A stretch of 64,000 nucleotides of DNA from Roseibium porphyridii (lineage in GTDB: Bacteria > Pseudomonadota > Alphaproteobacteria > Rhizobiales > Stappiaceae): positions 4,258,001 to 4,322,000 of the forward strand of contig NZ_CP120863.1 of the NCBI RefSeq assembly GCF_026191725.2. Reading direction: 5' to 3'. How positions within the stretch are numbered: the stretch's first letter is position 1; each line of letters starts with the position of its first letter. Shown one piece after another: positions 55,528-64,000 of this stretch. A model generated the notes under the pieces. It had not been told where the DNA came from. It saw only the letters and a program-made list of their open reading frames with translations, and did not search any database. The position numbers and the translations under genes are program-made.

Positions 55528-55551
55528 TTTGTGGCCGAACTTGGCCACAAA
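55528..55551. repeat. Perfect 9-base inverted repeat
   Basis: TTTGTGGCC / GGCCACAAA with loop GAACTT. It lies about 80 bases after the kinase stop and 165 bases before the lipoprotein start. It could be a weak terminator of the feuPQ-like operon, or a regulator-binding site for the lipoprotein gene. No T-run in either direction. Confidence 0.5.
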
Positions 55552-55631
55552 CCGGAATATAAGCACACGATTTGTGATTCAGCTTATCACAGTCGCTTTA
55601 TCAAACTGGCATGGAACACTTAAAAAATCGC

Positions 55632-57074
55632 CTATTCCCTGGTGAGCGACGGCAGGATGAGTTTCGCCTTCAAACCGCCCAAATCCGACCCGTCCAACGT
55701 GAATTTGCCGCCGTAGAGAGCAGCAAGATCCGCAACGATCGACAGGCCCAATCCAGTTCCAGGAACAGTTTCATCCAACCTGCGGCCACGTTTGACGGCT
55801 TCAGCGCGCTCTTCGGGTGTCAATCCTGGACCGTCATCTTCGACGGTAATTGAGAACATGTCCCGGTTGGTTGTCGGGTCCAGTAGCGTTTCGACTTTTA
55901 CCGCGACCTTCGAAACAGCCCATTTGCAAGCATTGTCAATCAGATTACCGCCCATTTCTTCCAGATCCTGACTCTCTCCACGGAACCGGATCTCGGGTGC
56001 CTGATCGAACGTCACCGCAACGCCTTTGTCGCGATAGATTTTGCCCATGGCTCGGATCAGACGGGACAGAACCGGTTCGGTCTCGCACGAAACGCCGATC
56101 ACCCGGCGCTGTGCAGCCATGCGAGCCCGCTCCAGGTGATGCTGTATTTGCGTCGACATGATAGCGGTCTGTTCCGAAACCTTTTCGGCAAGCGGCCCAC
56201 CGGACGCTCGAGCCTCATTGGAAATCACCGACAATGGGGTCTTAAGCCCGTGGGCGAGGTTGCCGACATGAGTACGGGCCCGTTCGACAATCTCCCTGTT
56301 GGAGACAATCAGAGCATTGAGTTCCACTGCAAGAGGCGCAATCTCGCGCGGCAGAGCTTCATCAATTCGGTCTGCCTCTCCCTGACGCACTGCGCTTAAA
56401 GACGCGCGCAAACGTGACAATGGCCGCAAACCGACGCGAACCTGAAGGAAAATTGCCAGAATCAGACCCAGTCCGACGACGCAGAGCGTGATTGCGACCA
56501 TACGGCTGAATTCGGCAATATCGGCCCAAAAGCCCGCCGTGGCAGCACCAACGGCAATGATGTAGGGCACGTCTTCTATGGAAATCCTTTGCTGCAACAC
56601 CCTGATTTCATCGCCAGTCGGCCCGGTGATGAAACCAACCGCGCTTTCCGCGTCTCCAATTTCCGGAACGTTCAACGGGTCACCGACAAGCGATTCAGAA
56701 GCATAGAGGATCGCTGAACTGTCCGCCCGCCGCACAGTCCAATACCAACCTGACAGTGGCAGCGAAAATCTTGGGTCGCCGCGATAGGTCGGCGCAGTCA
56801 CGCGTGCAGCAGCTTCAGGCGCATCGGCATCGGTCTCCAGCATTTCGGAGATCAGCGCCTTGATATGAATTTCCAGCTGCGTGTCAAAAGCACGCTCGCT
56901 TGCCCGCTGATACAGGCTGACAAGAAACACGCCTGCAAGGGCCAGAGCAATGGTTGACCAAACAGCCGCGACAAGAACGAGCCTGGCTGCGAGCGACCGC
57001 TGCGGCCGCGCTTTGACGTTTGGAGCCTCTTCAGCCGGTTCAGCTGTCACTGGCGTCTCCGAGGCGGTACCCAA
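55632..57074 (-). CDS. feuQ: Sensor histidine kinase, FeuQ-like
   Basis: A 480-residue membrane kinase. Helices at about 28-50 and 192-212 enclose a periplasmic sensor (about 51-190). The H-box is HVGNLAHGLKTPLSVISNEA, and the ATPase domain shows NLIDNACKWAVSKV, DDGPGLTPEE and GTGLGLSIV. The LAHGLKTPL sequence and overall form match the FeuQ/PhoQ-like group. It overlaps its response regulator by 35 bases. Assignment to FeuQ rests on the neighbours: a FeuP-like regulator and a small FeuN-like protein upstream. Confidence 0.87.
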   Translation of the reverse strand: MGTASETPVTAEPAEEAPNVKARPQRSLAARLVLVAAVWSTIALALAGVFLVSLYQRASERAFDTQLEIHIKALISEMLETDADAPEAAARVTAPTYRGDPRFSLPLSGWYWTVRRADSSAILYASESLVGDPLNVPEIGDAESAVGFITGPTGDEIRVLQQRISIEDVPYIIAVGAATAGFWADIAEFSRMVAITLCVVGLGLILAIFLQVRVGLRPLSRLRASLSAVRQGEADRIDEALPREIAPLAVELNALIVSNREIVERARTHVGNLAHGLKTPLSVISNEARASGGPLAEKVSEQTAIMSTQIQHHLERARMAAQRRVIGVSCETEPVLSRLIRAMGKIYRDKGVAVTFDQAPEIRFRGESQDLEEMGGNLIDNACKWAVSKVAVKVETLLDPTTNRDMFSITVEDDGPGLTPEERAEAVKRGRRLDETVPGTGLGLSIVADLAALYGGKFTLDGSDLGGLKAKLILPSLTRE

Positions 57075-57708
57075 GCCCTCTTATGGTTTCTATCAGGTCT
57101 GATCCAATTTTCTTGCGAAGACGGCCAACAAAGACTTCGACTGTGTTTGAGTCCCGATCGAAGTCCTGATCATAAAGATGTTCCGTCAGCTCCGTGCGGG
57201 AGATGACCTTGCCCTGGTGGTGGAGAAGGTAGGACAAAAGCCTGTACTCGTGAGAGGTCAGTTTGATGGGATTACCATCAACCGTAACCCTGCCAGCCCG
57301 AAGGTCGAGCCGAACGGGGCCGCACGTCAATTCATTGGAAGCATGACCGGCCGCGCGCCGCACCAGCGCTCTGACGCGCGCAAGGACTTCCTCCATGTGG
57401 AAGGGTTTTGCGACATAATCATCAGCGCCTGCGTCAATCCCAGCTACTTTGTCCGACCAGCGGTCGCGCGCGGTCAAGATCAGAACCGGCATCGTGCGTC
57501 CGTCGCGACGCCAGTTTTCCAGGACAGAGAGACCGTCGAGCGTTGGCAGACCAAGATCGAGTACAACTGCATCATAGGGCTCTGTATCGCCCAGAAAGTG
57601 TCCGTCCTCGCCATCCGTGGCGCTGTCAACCACATAACCTGCCTCTTCGAGAGCGGTAACCAGTTGGCGGTTCAGATCCGTATCATCTTCAACAACGAGA
57701 ATGCGCAT
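57040..57708 (-). CDS. feuP: Response regulator, FeuP-like
   Basis: A 222-residue OmpR/PhoB-type regulator with receiver Asp51 (VVLDLGLPTLDG), Lys in AKPFHM and a winged helix (LTSHEYRLLSYLLHHQGKVI, then VEVFVGRLRKKIGSD). I chose ATG at 57708 (MRILVVEDD); the open frame adds 14 residues. FeuP in Sinorhizobium controls genes for cyclic beta-glucan export (ndvA) under low osmolarity. It is expected to act with the overlapping kinase gene. Confidence 0.9.
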   Translation of the reverse strand: MRILVVEDDTDLNRQLVTALEEAGYVVDSATDGEDGHFLGDTEPYDAVVLDLGLPTLDGLSVLENWRRDGRTMPVLILTARDRWSDKVAGIDAGADDYVAKPFHMEEVLARVRALVRRAAGHASNELTCGPVRLDLRAGRVTVDGNPIKLTSHEYRLLSYLLHHQGKVISRTELTEHLYDQDFDRDSNTVEVFVGRLRKKIGSDLIETIRGLGYRLGDASDS

Positions 57709-57787
57709 GCGTTTTGACTTCGGGCTTTCATAATTGGAACACTCCGGCAATTCTCAATCCGAGCCGCCGGACAACAGGGAATATCCT

Positions 57788-58042
57788 CTAGCGACTGGCG
57801 TTGACTGTGACCGTCGTCACCTTACCGCCCTTCAGAACCGACAGCTTGTAAACATAGCCGCCGCCTTGTTGGCACAGTTGTGCCTTGACGATTTCCCCGC
57901 CAGCACGACCCGCGACTGCGCCGAGGGGCGCTGCCTTGCCGCTCGCCACCGCATCGCGGGCCTGCGCCTGAGACAGGCAGGCCGCGCTTGCCGGGGTCAC
58001 GGCGGCAAAAAACACGATTAAAAGGGCAACGAGCTGTTTCAC
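57788..58042 (-). CDS. feuN: Small exported protein, FeuN-like
   Basis: An 84-residue protein with a signal peptide (MKQLVALLIVFFAAVTPASA, then ACLSQ), two cysteines in the mature part (ACLSQAQ and QLCQQGG) and a PepSY-like ending (GGGYVYKLSVLKGGKVTTVTV). In Sinorhizobium, the periplasmic FeuN is encoded just before feuP and holds the FeuQ kinase in check. Position (79 bases upstream of feuP), size and export fit, but I cannot verify identity. Confidence 0.75.
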   Translation of the reverse strand: MKQLVALLIVFFAAVTPASAACLSQAQARDAVASGKAAPLGAVAGRAGGEIVKAQLCQQGGGYVYKLSVLKGGKVTTVTVNASR

Positions 58043-58156
58043 GTTTTCGGTTCCGGTTCTGCCTACGATTTGATGATCAACGTGTAATCAAATTCACATG
58101 AACGCAAGCTGAACCATCCCTTTAGAAAACGGAAACCACCACCTTCTCAGAAATCC

Positions 58157-59452
58157 TTAGCCAAGAAGCATGTCTTCGGTTTGCAAATCGTCATATCGGC
58201 CCTTGAAGTGCTCAAAGACCTGAAGCGTCCGCCGGGCGATCCCGGTCCAGCCAAAAACACGCCGTGCAAATCTTGCGCCCTCAACGGCGAGCGTTTCCCG
58301 GATCCAGGGATACTGCATCGGCATATTGACCATGGTGGCAAATTCTTCAGGTCTTTTGGGATCAGCGATTAGCGCGTGTTTTCCAAATTCGATTTGTTCA
58401 AAAAGGCCGCCGTGAACAGTGACGACTGTCGGGGTTCCGCAAGCCATGGCCTCAACCGCAGTCATTCCAAATGGTTCGTAACGCGATGGCAGGGCAAATA
58501 TCCCAGGGGCACGATAAAGATCTGCAAGGTCTTCGTCTTCGACATATCCGCGCCAGCTGATCCGGTCGCCAACCCCCATGTCGGCAGCCGTCTGTTTCCA
58601 TTGGTTCAGGAGAGCGATGTCGCTTTCGGAATTCGCACCTGCGGCCAGAACCAGCCGTGCGTCCGGTTGAAGTTCCAGAATTTTGGGCAAGGCTTCGATA
58701 ATAAGGTCATAGCCTTTGTTTTCCGCAGCTCTGCCGACCACATAGATGTCGGTGTCTTTCATGTCGTGCCGGGCCCTGGCATCCTCAACTTTACCCGGCG
58801 TTGCCGGCATGAACCGGCCCTCGTCAATCCCGGGCGGAATCATGGTGATGTGCTCTTTGGGCAGCTGATAGTGTTCGACGATGAGATCGGTCTGCTGCTC
58901 AGTCGTTGAGATCACATGATCGCAGTTCCTGTAGAGAACAAATTCTCTCTGAATGCGCTCCTCGAACCGGTAGCCAGCCATCTCCTCGTCACCGGCGCCG
59001 GTCATGTCATGTTCTTTCCACCAGCCAAGAGAGTGCGGTGTGTGTATGTGCGGTATCTGCAGTTCTTCCGCGATTTTCTGTCCAGACACGCCTGCATCCC
59101 AGTAGTGGCTGTTGATCACGTCATAATGCAAGTTCTTGGCGCGTATCATGGCCAAAGCGTTCGTGACAAAATCGCCGTACCAGTCGTGCATGTCTTCCTT
59201 GCGCACAAACTCCTTACCCGCAAACGGCACTCTGACAACCCGCAGGTTTTCATTGATAATATCTTCAGCTGGCTGGTCTTCGAACTGGCGCGTCATGACA
59301 TCCACCCTGTAGCCGAGGCGTGCGAAGCGCTTAGCCAGCTCCAGAACAAAAACAACCTGACCACCAGTGTCGGGTTTGCCCAACTCTGGCGAGCCGGCGA
59401 CATAGCCATGTAATGAAATCATCAGCAGTGAACCGATGTTTTGCTTAGTCAT
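58157..59452 (-). CDS. mfpsA: Mannosylfructose-phosphate synthase-like glycosyltransferase (GT4)
   Basis: A 431-residue GT-B enzyme of the sucrose-phosphate-synthase group. The start MTKQNIGSLLMISLHGYVAG, the ELGKPDTGGQVVFVLELAKR motif, and HYWDAGVSGQKIAEELQIPH match MfpsA of Agrobacterium, which makes mannosylfructose-6-phosphate from GDP-mannose and fructose-6-phosphate. The donor motif is EPFGMTAVEAMACGTPTVVT. It could equally use UDP-glucose to give sucrose-phosphate. It is preceded by a phosphatase gene and a GH32-like gene in one operon, 73 bases separating it from the phosphatase. Confidence 0.85.
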   Translation of the reverse strand: MTKQNIGSLLMISLHGYVAGSPELGKPDTGGQVVFVLELAKRFARLGYRVDVMTRQFEDQPAEDIINENLRVVRVPFAGKEFVRKEDMHDWYGDFVTNALAMIRAKNLHYDVINSHYWDAGVSGQKIAEELQIPHIHTPHSLGWWKEHDMTGAGDEEMAGYRFEERIQREFVLYRNCDHVISTTEQQTDLIVEHYQLPKEHITMIPPGIDEGRFMPATPGKVEDARARHDMKDTDIYVVGRAAENKGYDLIIEALPKILELQPDARLVLAAGANSESDIALLNQWKQTAADMGVGDRISWRGYVEDEDLADLYRAPGIFALPSRYEPFGMTAVEAMACGTPTVVTVHGGLFEQIEFGKHALIADPKRPEEFATMVNMPMQYPWIRETLAVEGARFARRVFGWTGIARRTLQVFEHFKGRYDDLQTEDMLLG

Positions 59453-59525
59453 GAGAGATAGCCTTCTTTCGCGTTTGAGACTTCATCCCTCCCAGGCATT
59501 CTATTTTTTGTTTTCGAAGGCTTTT

Positions 59526-60275
59526 TCAGCATTCTTCATCGGTCAGTAGACCAAATTCTATCAGTCCCTCCATCACACCGGCCGCATGAGAGGCTGTTGC
59601 GTGAAAGGTTTTTTCCCTCGGCATGGCGGCAATCAACTCACGACGTGCGTTGCCAACGGCAATTGCCCTGGCTGCGGCAGTAAAAAGCGCAAGATCATTT
59701 CCGGAATCTCCAGCAGCAATCGTGCGGGACGGTGCGATCTCAAGGATGTCTGCCAAATGCATCATAGCAGTGTCCTTGCCACCGCCAGGCGCCAAAATGT
59801 CCAGGTCACTTGTTCCCGAATAGACCGAACGGAACGGTATTCCCTGATCCGTCAGAGCGTTCAACACACTGTGGACCGCTTCTTTGCCGGCAACCTCAAA
59901 ACTTGCCTTTCCACTTGTCTGGAAGGCACTTGAATGAGCAGCATACCCCATATCTGTGACGAGTTTGCGGACACGCTGGTCCGGCCACTCATTGAACTGT
60001 TCCTGCCAGCTGTCGAGCCAGGCACCTCTTACGCGGATTTCAGTACCTAGTCCGGTGATGACCGCTTCAGGTTCAAAATCTTCGGGGAAATACGTCGAAA
60101 TGGTTTCATCAACGCTTTGCCAGGGTCTGCTGGAGTTAAGGGCCAGCGACAGGGTATTCTGACGTTCTTTTAAAGCCTGCCAAAGCTTTCGCAAAGCCTC
60201 GCTGTTCCCGGTCAGCGTATCGTCGATGTCGCAGACCAGGAGCCACGGCTCTGACACATCGGCAGCTTCGCTCAT
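59526..60275 (-). CDS. mfppB: Mannosylfructose/sucrose-phosphate phosphatase-like HAD hydrolase
   Basis: A 249-residue HAD phosphatase of the sucrose-phosphate-phosphatase group. Motif I is LLVCDIDDTLTG (Asp16 and Asp18), motif II NSSRPW, and the last motif AAGDSGNDLALF carries the metal Asp pair. It is expected to remove the phosphate from the product of the synthase gene downstream. The start overlaps the GH32-like stop by four bases (ATGA), so they are translationally coupled. Confidence 0.88.
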   Translation of the reverse strand: MSEAADVSEPWLLVCDIDDTLTGNSEALRKLWQALKERQNTLSLALNSSRPWQSVDETISTYFPEDFEPEAVITGLGTEIRVRGAWLDSWQEQFNEWPDQRVRKLVTDMGYAAHSSAFQTSGKASFEVAGKEAVHSVLNALTDQGIPFRSVYSGTSDLDILAPGGGKDTAMMHLADILEIAPSRTIAAGDSGNDLALFTAAARAIAVGNARRELIAAMPREKTFHATASHAAGVMEGLIEFGLLTDEEC

Positions 60276-61810
60276 CGCGTGTCCGCCTCGTCTTCAGGCG
60301 CAAGATAAGTGGTCGTATAGACCCGTTCCGCGGTGTCTTCACTGACTGGCCTTCGCAAAGTTTCAATTACGAGATCTTTCAGGCAAACAGCTGCGCTTTC
60401 GACATAAAAACCAATACCGCCTTCATGGAAACTGTCGTCGACCAGACTTAAGACGACATATCCATCGATCGAAAACTCGATATACATGCCGTGCGCAACA
60501 ACTTCGATCTGCCATGGTCCTTGGTCGCTGCCGCGAAAATGCGCCTCCTGAAGCGGCTCATATCGGAATGCGTGCTCAAATTCCGGTGTCGGATTTGCGC
60601 CCCACGCGCGCATTTGCGCAATTCCATTCACCAGATCGAGAGACAGATAGTATCCGTCGCCCTCTTCGTTCATCCGCAGCACGAGACCCGTTTTTCCAGA
60701 CCCTTCAAGCATCAATTGTGAACTCAGCCTGAAATCCTGATGCTGACCGGGAAGCAGATAGGCCTCGTAGCCGCTTGTGCAGGCCAGATGGAGGCCGTCG
60801 GGTCGATCTACGGCCGTGGCATACTTGTTTTCATAAAGTATCTTGCATTGATACGAGGCTGTAACGATCTCTCGGCCCGTCACCAGGTTGTCAAAACCTC
60901 TGTAGGATCTGACTTTCAAACGCCCAGCCTTGTCGGTGTCCAGCTCTTTTGGAGGCGGCAGCAGTTTTTTGACCACTTCGCGTCCGTAAACATTCTCGGT
61001 CTTTGAAAAGAAATTGAATAAGAGCAATCGATCTTCGGTCTGACAGATGCGGCCAGCGTAGTTTCCGGAGGGAAGCAACACGTTGTCAAAGAAGTTCTCA
61101 TACGGCCCATCCCAGGACCGCGCGTACCAATAGTGGATCTTTGTATCTTCTCGGATCGAACCCATCAGATAATAGCGGTCGTGAAGCCGGAAGAGGTTCG
61201 GAACCTCAACGTCGTCATAAAGGCCGGGTCGATGCAACGGGGCCTCAAACGAAAACCTGTCAGGTGCCGTCTCGCGCGCAAGCCCGACGCAACCGCGCCG
61301 AATGACCGGTCCGTCCTTGACGCGCGCCGCGCTCAAAAGCAACCGGTCTCCGCTATGCCGATCATGATAGAAAAACGGGTCCCGGAAGCTGACCCAGTGC
61401 CGTCCCTCGTCAATCGAGCTTTCGTAATGGGGTGCTGGAATCTCGAGTGGATAAACACCCTGATTGCAGCGCTCCCATTGGTAGAGATCTCTCGAGCGCG
61501 CCAACCCAACCCTCTGGACACGGCCAAATTCAGAACGGGCGAGGCCCGTATAGAACATGCGCCACTCTCCCGCTTTGTCGGGGTCCGGTGTGACATGCAT
61601 CGTCCAGAGCATGTCGTCGTCCCACTCTCCAGGTTCTCCCACAAAAAGCGCGTTCTTTACGCGGCGCCAGGTCATGCCGTCGGAGCTGACTGCGTGGGCA
61701 ATGAAATCGTGATTTGGAAGAACGAGATGAAAAAGATGGAATAACCCATCGTGATAAACGACATCGACGTCGCCGATGTCCGACCTCAAAAATCCATGGG
61801 ATGCGTACAT
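60272..61810 (-). CDS. GH32-like glycoside hydrolase with C-terminal beta-sandwich
   Basis: A 512-residue protein with a five-bladed beta-propeller of the GH32/GH68 kind and a C-terminal sandwich (about 360-500, as in GH32). The RDP motif is at 143-145 (SFRDPFF) and the acid/base Glu at 202 (DDVEVPNLF); the nucleophile is probably Asp14 or Asp16 in DIGDVDVVYHDG, in place of the usual WMNDPNG. There is no signal peptide, so it is cytoplasmic. Its operon with the synthase and phosphatase suggests it hydrolyses or transfers the same fructose-containing sugar. It heads the operon; the 256 bases before its ATG (61811-62066) hold only an inverted repeat and no gene. Confidence 0.8.
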   Translation of the reverse strand: MYASHGFLRSDIGDVDVVYHDGLFHLFHLVLPNHDFIAHAVSSDGMTWRRVKNALFVGEPGEWDDDMLWTMHVTPDPDKAGEWRMFYTGLARSEFGRVQRVGLARSRDLYQWERCNQGVYPLEIPAPHYESSIDEGRHWVSFRDPFFYHDRHSGDRLLLSAARVKDGPVIRRGCVGLARETAPDRFSFEAPLHRPGLYDDVEVPNLFRLHDRYYLMGSIREDTKIHYWYARSWDGPYENFFDNVLLPSGNYAGRICQTEDRLLLFNFFSKTENVYGREVVKKLLPPPKELDTDKAGRLKVRSYRGFDNLVTGREIVTASYQCKILYENKYATAVDRPDGLHLACTSGYEAYLLPGQHQDFRLSSQLMLEGSGKTGLVLRMNEEGDGYYLSLDLVNGIAQMRAWGANPTPEFEHAFRYEPLQEAHFRGSDQGPWQIEVVAHGMYIEFSIDGYVVLSLVDDSFHEGGIGFYVESAAVCLKDLVIETLRRPVSEDTAERVYTTTYLAPEDEADTR

Positions 61811-61986
61811 GTCCTAAGCCTGCCCCAGGTGCTTGGCGGGCTTCAAGTCCTTCGGCAAAATTTTTTTGCAGCGCAACAATTCCAAAGGACCGACCATCGG
61901 ACCGGGTGGCTCTCAAGCCGGTTTCTCAGAAGCTTTTTTCAAATGTCGATTGTGTCTGTTCAACGGCGAAGGACTTCAGGCGTTAA

Positions 61987-62011
61987 CCGCCCGCAAACGC
62001 ATCGCGGGCGG
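61987..62011. repeat. Perfect 8-base inverted repeat upstream of the GH32-like gene
   Basis: CCGCCCGC / GCGGGCGG with loop AAACGCATC, about 180 bases before the GH32-like start and 55 bases after the dioxygenase stop. It could terminate the dioxygenase transcript, though no T-run follows, or be part of the operon promoter. Confidence 0.4.
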
Positions 62012-62066
62012 CATTAGAGCATCGCTTCATCTTTATGCATCGCAAGTCGTGAAGACATGCAGCGCC

Positions 62067-63245
62067 TTAAAAAAGGCGTCGAGAGCTTTGAGTCTTGAGT
62101 GCGTCCACAAACTCTTCAACGCTCATCCGTTCGCCCAAGGCTCTTAACATGAGTTGCTTCTGGGTTTCAGGTGCAAGGCCGCCGACCGGGGGATCGCTGT
62201 CCAGATTGGTGGGAAATGAATACCCTTCAGCGCAGGCGGAAATTGCTGCCTCAAGTTCTGCTTGCCCCAGATCGCCAGCTTTTACCCTTTCAAGCAGGAC
62301 AGGATAGAGGACAGTACACATCGATTGCCTGTCGATGTTTTCCATGGCTCTTCCGAATGCGGACGATATCTGCAGCAGATTGGCCATGCGTTGGATATCG
62401 CTGCTGATGTTTGCGCCCGCTGCATGAAAGAGAGCTGGATTGAAGAACAACGCATCACCCTTTTTCAAAGGTAGCTGAACATAGGCTTCTTCAAAGAACT
62501 GCTTGAACGGCTCTAGGCGGTAGGCCGCATATCCCGGACGATAGAGTTGAGAAAACGGCAACAGCTTTGTCGGACCGCTTTCAACCGGCATATCCAAATG
62601 AGCAATGCCTCCTTGCAGGGTCATCACTGGTGAGAGTTCGTGCACATGTGCCGGATACCGTGCGCAGATTTCTGCAGTCTGGAAACCCAGGTGATAGTCC
62701 CGGTGTGCCTGCTGTGCAGCGCCCCCCGGTCGCACCACGTTGACTTGGGCCGTCATCTGATAGTTGGGTCCAAGCCAAGCCTCACAGACCGCGTCGATTG
62801 CCGTGTTGGCAAAATAGGTGGCGAACACTTCGGGCGAGGCCATGCACAGCTTCTGAAGACTGTTCCATATCCTGTCGTTTGCCCCGCTTGCGGCAAAATG
62901 ATCTGCCCCTCCGCCGGTGGAACGCTTCTCCGCCTCGATAACCCGATTGAATATCTCGGTGGCTTGATCTATGGCCGTGAAATCTGCATAGGCTCCATCA
63001 AGGATGAGCACACCAGCTCCGTCCATCAGCACCTTTGCCCATTCGGCCATAAGACGCTGACGTGAATGAGTTCCACGCAACACATCTTGCAAGTCCGCGA
63101 CCCGATAAATCGGTATGTTTGATGCTACCCTTTCCGCGTGCGGCACAGCGGCCGGATCGAGCTGACGCCCGACAAGTTCCTTGAACTCTGTGATGTCACA
63201 ATCAACAGCATCGAAATAGCCGCTCACAGCCACTCTCTGGTCCAT
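62067..63245 (-). CDS. Phytanoyl-CoA dioxygenase-family oxygenase
   Basis: A 392-residue Fe(II)/2-oxoglutarate-dependent oxygenase. The metal ligands are His and Asp in QAHRDYHLGFQ and a distal His in FFNPALFHAAGANI. The rest agrees with the family (GPTKLLPFSQ, then VQLPLKKGDALFFN). I chose ATG at 63245, directly after GGGAGGAAAAG, rather than the earlier ATG at 63269. Substrates of such bacterial enzymes are often small osmolytes or sugars; none can be read here. It is divergent from a LacI regulator. Confidence 0.88.
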   Translation of the reverse strand: MDQRVAVSGYFDAVDCDITEFKELVGRQLDPAAVPHAERVASNIPIYRVADLQDVLRGTHSRQRLMAEWAKVLMDGAGVLILDGAYADFTAIDQATEIFNRVIEAEKRSTGGGADHFAASGANDRIWNSLQKLCMASPEVFATYFANTAIDAVCEAWLGPNYQMTAQVNVVRPGGAAQQAHRDYHLGFQTAEICARYPAHVHELSPVMTLQGGIAHLDMPVESGPTKLLPFSQLYRPGYAAYRLEPFKQFFEEAYVQLPLKKGDALFFNPALFHAAGANISSDIQRMANLLQISSAFGRAMENIDRQSMCTVLYPVLLERVKAGDLGQAELEAAISACAEGYSFPTNLDSDPPVGGLAPETQKQLMLRALGERMSVEEFVDALKTQSSRRLF

Positions 63246-63339
63246 CTTTTCCTCCCGGGCATCCGTCAATCTGCCAGAACCTGAAGATTATCAGAAATCG
63301 ATCTTGCGTCGCCGACATGATCCATCAAGAATCCATCAA

Positions 63340-64000
63340 ATGACACATCGGTTTCCCATCAAGGAGATCGCACTGCAGGCCGGCCTGAGCACGGCGACCG
63401 TAGATCGCGTTCTCAACAGACGACCCAATGTCAGCCCGCAGACCCATCGCCGGGTTCATGACGCAATCGAAGAACTTGGCCGGCAGGAAGGCCAGCTGGC
63501 GGCGAAGGGCCGTCGTCTTTTCATCGACGTGGTCATGGAAGCACCTGCCCGTTTCAGCAGGGAAGTTCAGCTGGCCAGTGAAGACGTCCAGAAGCAGCTG
63601 GCTCCAGCGGCGCTCAGAACGCGATTTTCAATCGCTGAGACGATGACCTCTGCCACATGCGCAGCAACGCTGGACAGGATCCGCAAACGTGGAAGTCATG
63701 GCGTTTGCCTGAAAGCCAGAGACACTCCTGAATTGCGCAGTGCCATCTCTCGCCTGACAGACAAGCGCATTCCGGTCGTCACGATGTTTACCGACATCAC
63801 CGGTTCTCAGAAATTGGCATATGCTGGGTTGAGCAATCAGAATGCGGGAAAGACCGCCGCCTATCTCATGCTGAAACAGCTTGGCCCAGCGGACCGGGTT
63901 GTTCTGACAATTCTCAGCCAGCTTGCATTTCAGGGCGAAGAGGAACGATACGACGGGTTCCGGTCAGAACTGGGTCGGTCGCGGCCTGATATTGAGGTCA
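63340..64000 (+). CDS. LacI-family transcriptional regulator, 3' part missing
   Basis: The first 220 codons of a LacI-type regulator. The N-terminal DNA-binding domain is IKEIALQAGLSTATVDRVLN (about residues 7-26), followed by a periplasmic-binding-like effector domain (RLFIDVVMEAPARF, KRIPVVTMFTDITG). The gene runs off the right end. The ATG at 63340 lies 94 bases from the dioxygenase start; their shared space holds a nine-base direct repeat (63321 and 63332). It probably controls the dioxygenase and perhaps the sugar operon beyond it. Confidence 0.9.
   Translation, partial: MTHRFPIKEIALQAGLSTATVDRVLNRRPNVSPQTHRRVHDAIEELGRQEGQLAAKGRRLFIDVVMEAPARFSREVQLASEDVQKQLAPAALRTRFSIAETMTSATCAATLDRIRKRGSHGVCLKARDTPELRSAISRLTDKRIPVVTMFTDITGSQKLAYAGLSNQNAGKTAAYLMLKQLGPADRVVLTILSQLAFQGEEERYDGFRSELGRSRPDIEV

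Overview
The window looks like chromosomal DNA of a marine or host-associated alphaproteobacterium in the Rhizobiales/Hyphomicrobiales range, most like Stappiaceae (Labrenzia/Roseibium). The evidence is a moderately GC-rich sequence, a FeuN-FeuP-FeuQ-like regulatory trio, a cycHJKL-type cytochrome c maturation cluster, a PleC-like kinase beside glnE, a mannosylfructose-type synthase/phosphatase pair and many class III cyclases and DUF2336 proteins. No rRNA, tRNA, transposase, phage gene or CRISPR array was found. The ends cut a small membrane-protein gene (left) and a LacI-type regulator (right).

1-8.2 kb, mostly minus strand: a short-chain dehydrogenase, a membrane class III adenylate cyclase, a LuxR-type regulator, a possible plus-strand small RNA with its own terminator, and an operon of an unusual ABC exporter-like protein, a cyclic-nucleotide-binding protein and a metallo-beta-lactamase-fold hydrolase. 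8.4-13.9 kb, plus strand: a tightly packed operon of four glycosyltransferases and a polysaccharide-deacetylase-like protein, divergent from the ABC gene. Together these two operons look like an uncharacterised surface-glycan module and are the best candidate for an undescribed system here.

14-18 kb: an MsrA-like gene, a cobalt-type nitrile hydratase operon (alpha, beta, accessory protein, isoprenylcysteine-methyltransferase-like membrane protein), a LysR regulator and a DUF1330-like protein. 18.3-25.7 kb: a methyltransferase, then a five-gene minus-strand operon for an oligopeptide-type ABC importer (fused double ATPase, binding protein, two permeases) that also holds an O-methyltransferase. 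25.9-30.2 kb: a second cyclase with a sensor domain and a NudK-like/CoA-transferase/methyltransferase operon.

30.4-42.4 kb: housekeeping and envelope control: pepN, a PleC-like kinase, glnE, an overlapping OmpR-type response regulator/kinase pair and a DegP/MucD protease. 42.6-48.9 kb: accessory-looking genes (GST, two DUF2336 paralogues, LysR, monooxygenase, SnoaL-like, hydrolase-OsmC fusion) lying between degP and the ccm genes. 49-53.2 kb: ccmI-ccmE-ccmF-ccmH. 53.3-58 kb: an unrecognised 491-residue protein, a lipoprotein and feuN-feuP-feuQ-like genes. 58.2-64 kb: a cytoplasmic GH32-like protein, a sugar-phosphate phosphatase and a mannosylfructose-phosphate-synthase-like glycosyltransferase in one operon (compatible-solute metabolism), then a phytanoyl-CoA-dioxygenase-like gene divergent from a LacI regulator.

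Starts were moved from the longest open frame where a ribosome-binding site, gene overlap or family length favoured an internal codon; each case is stated.
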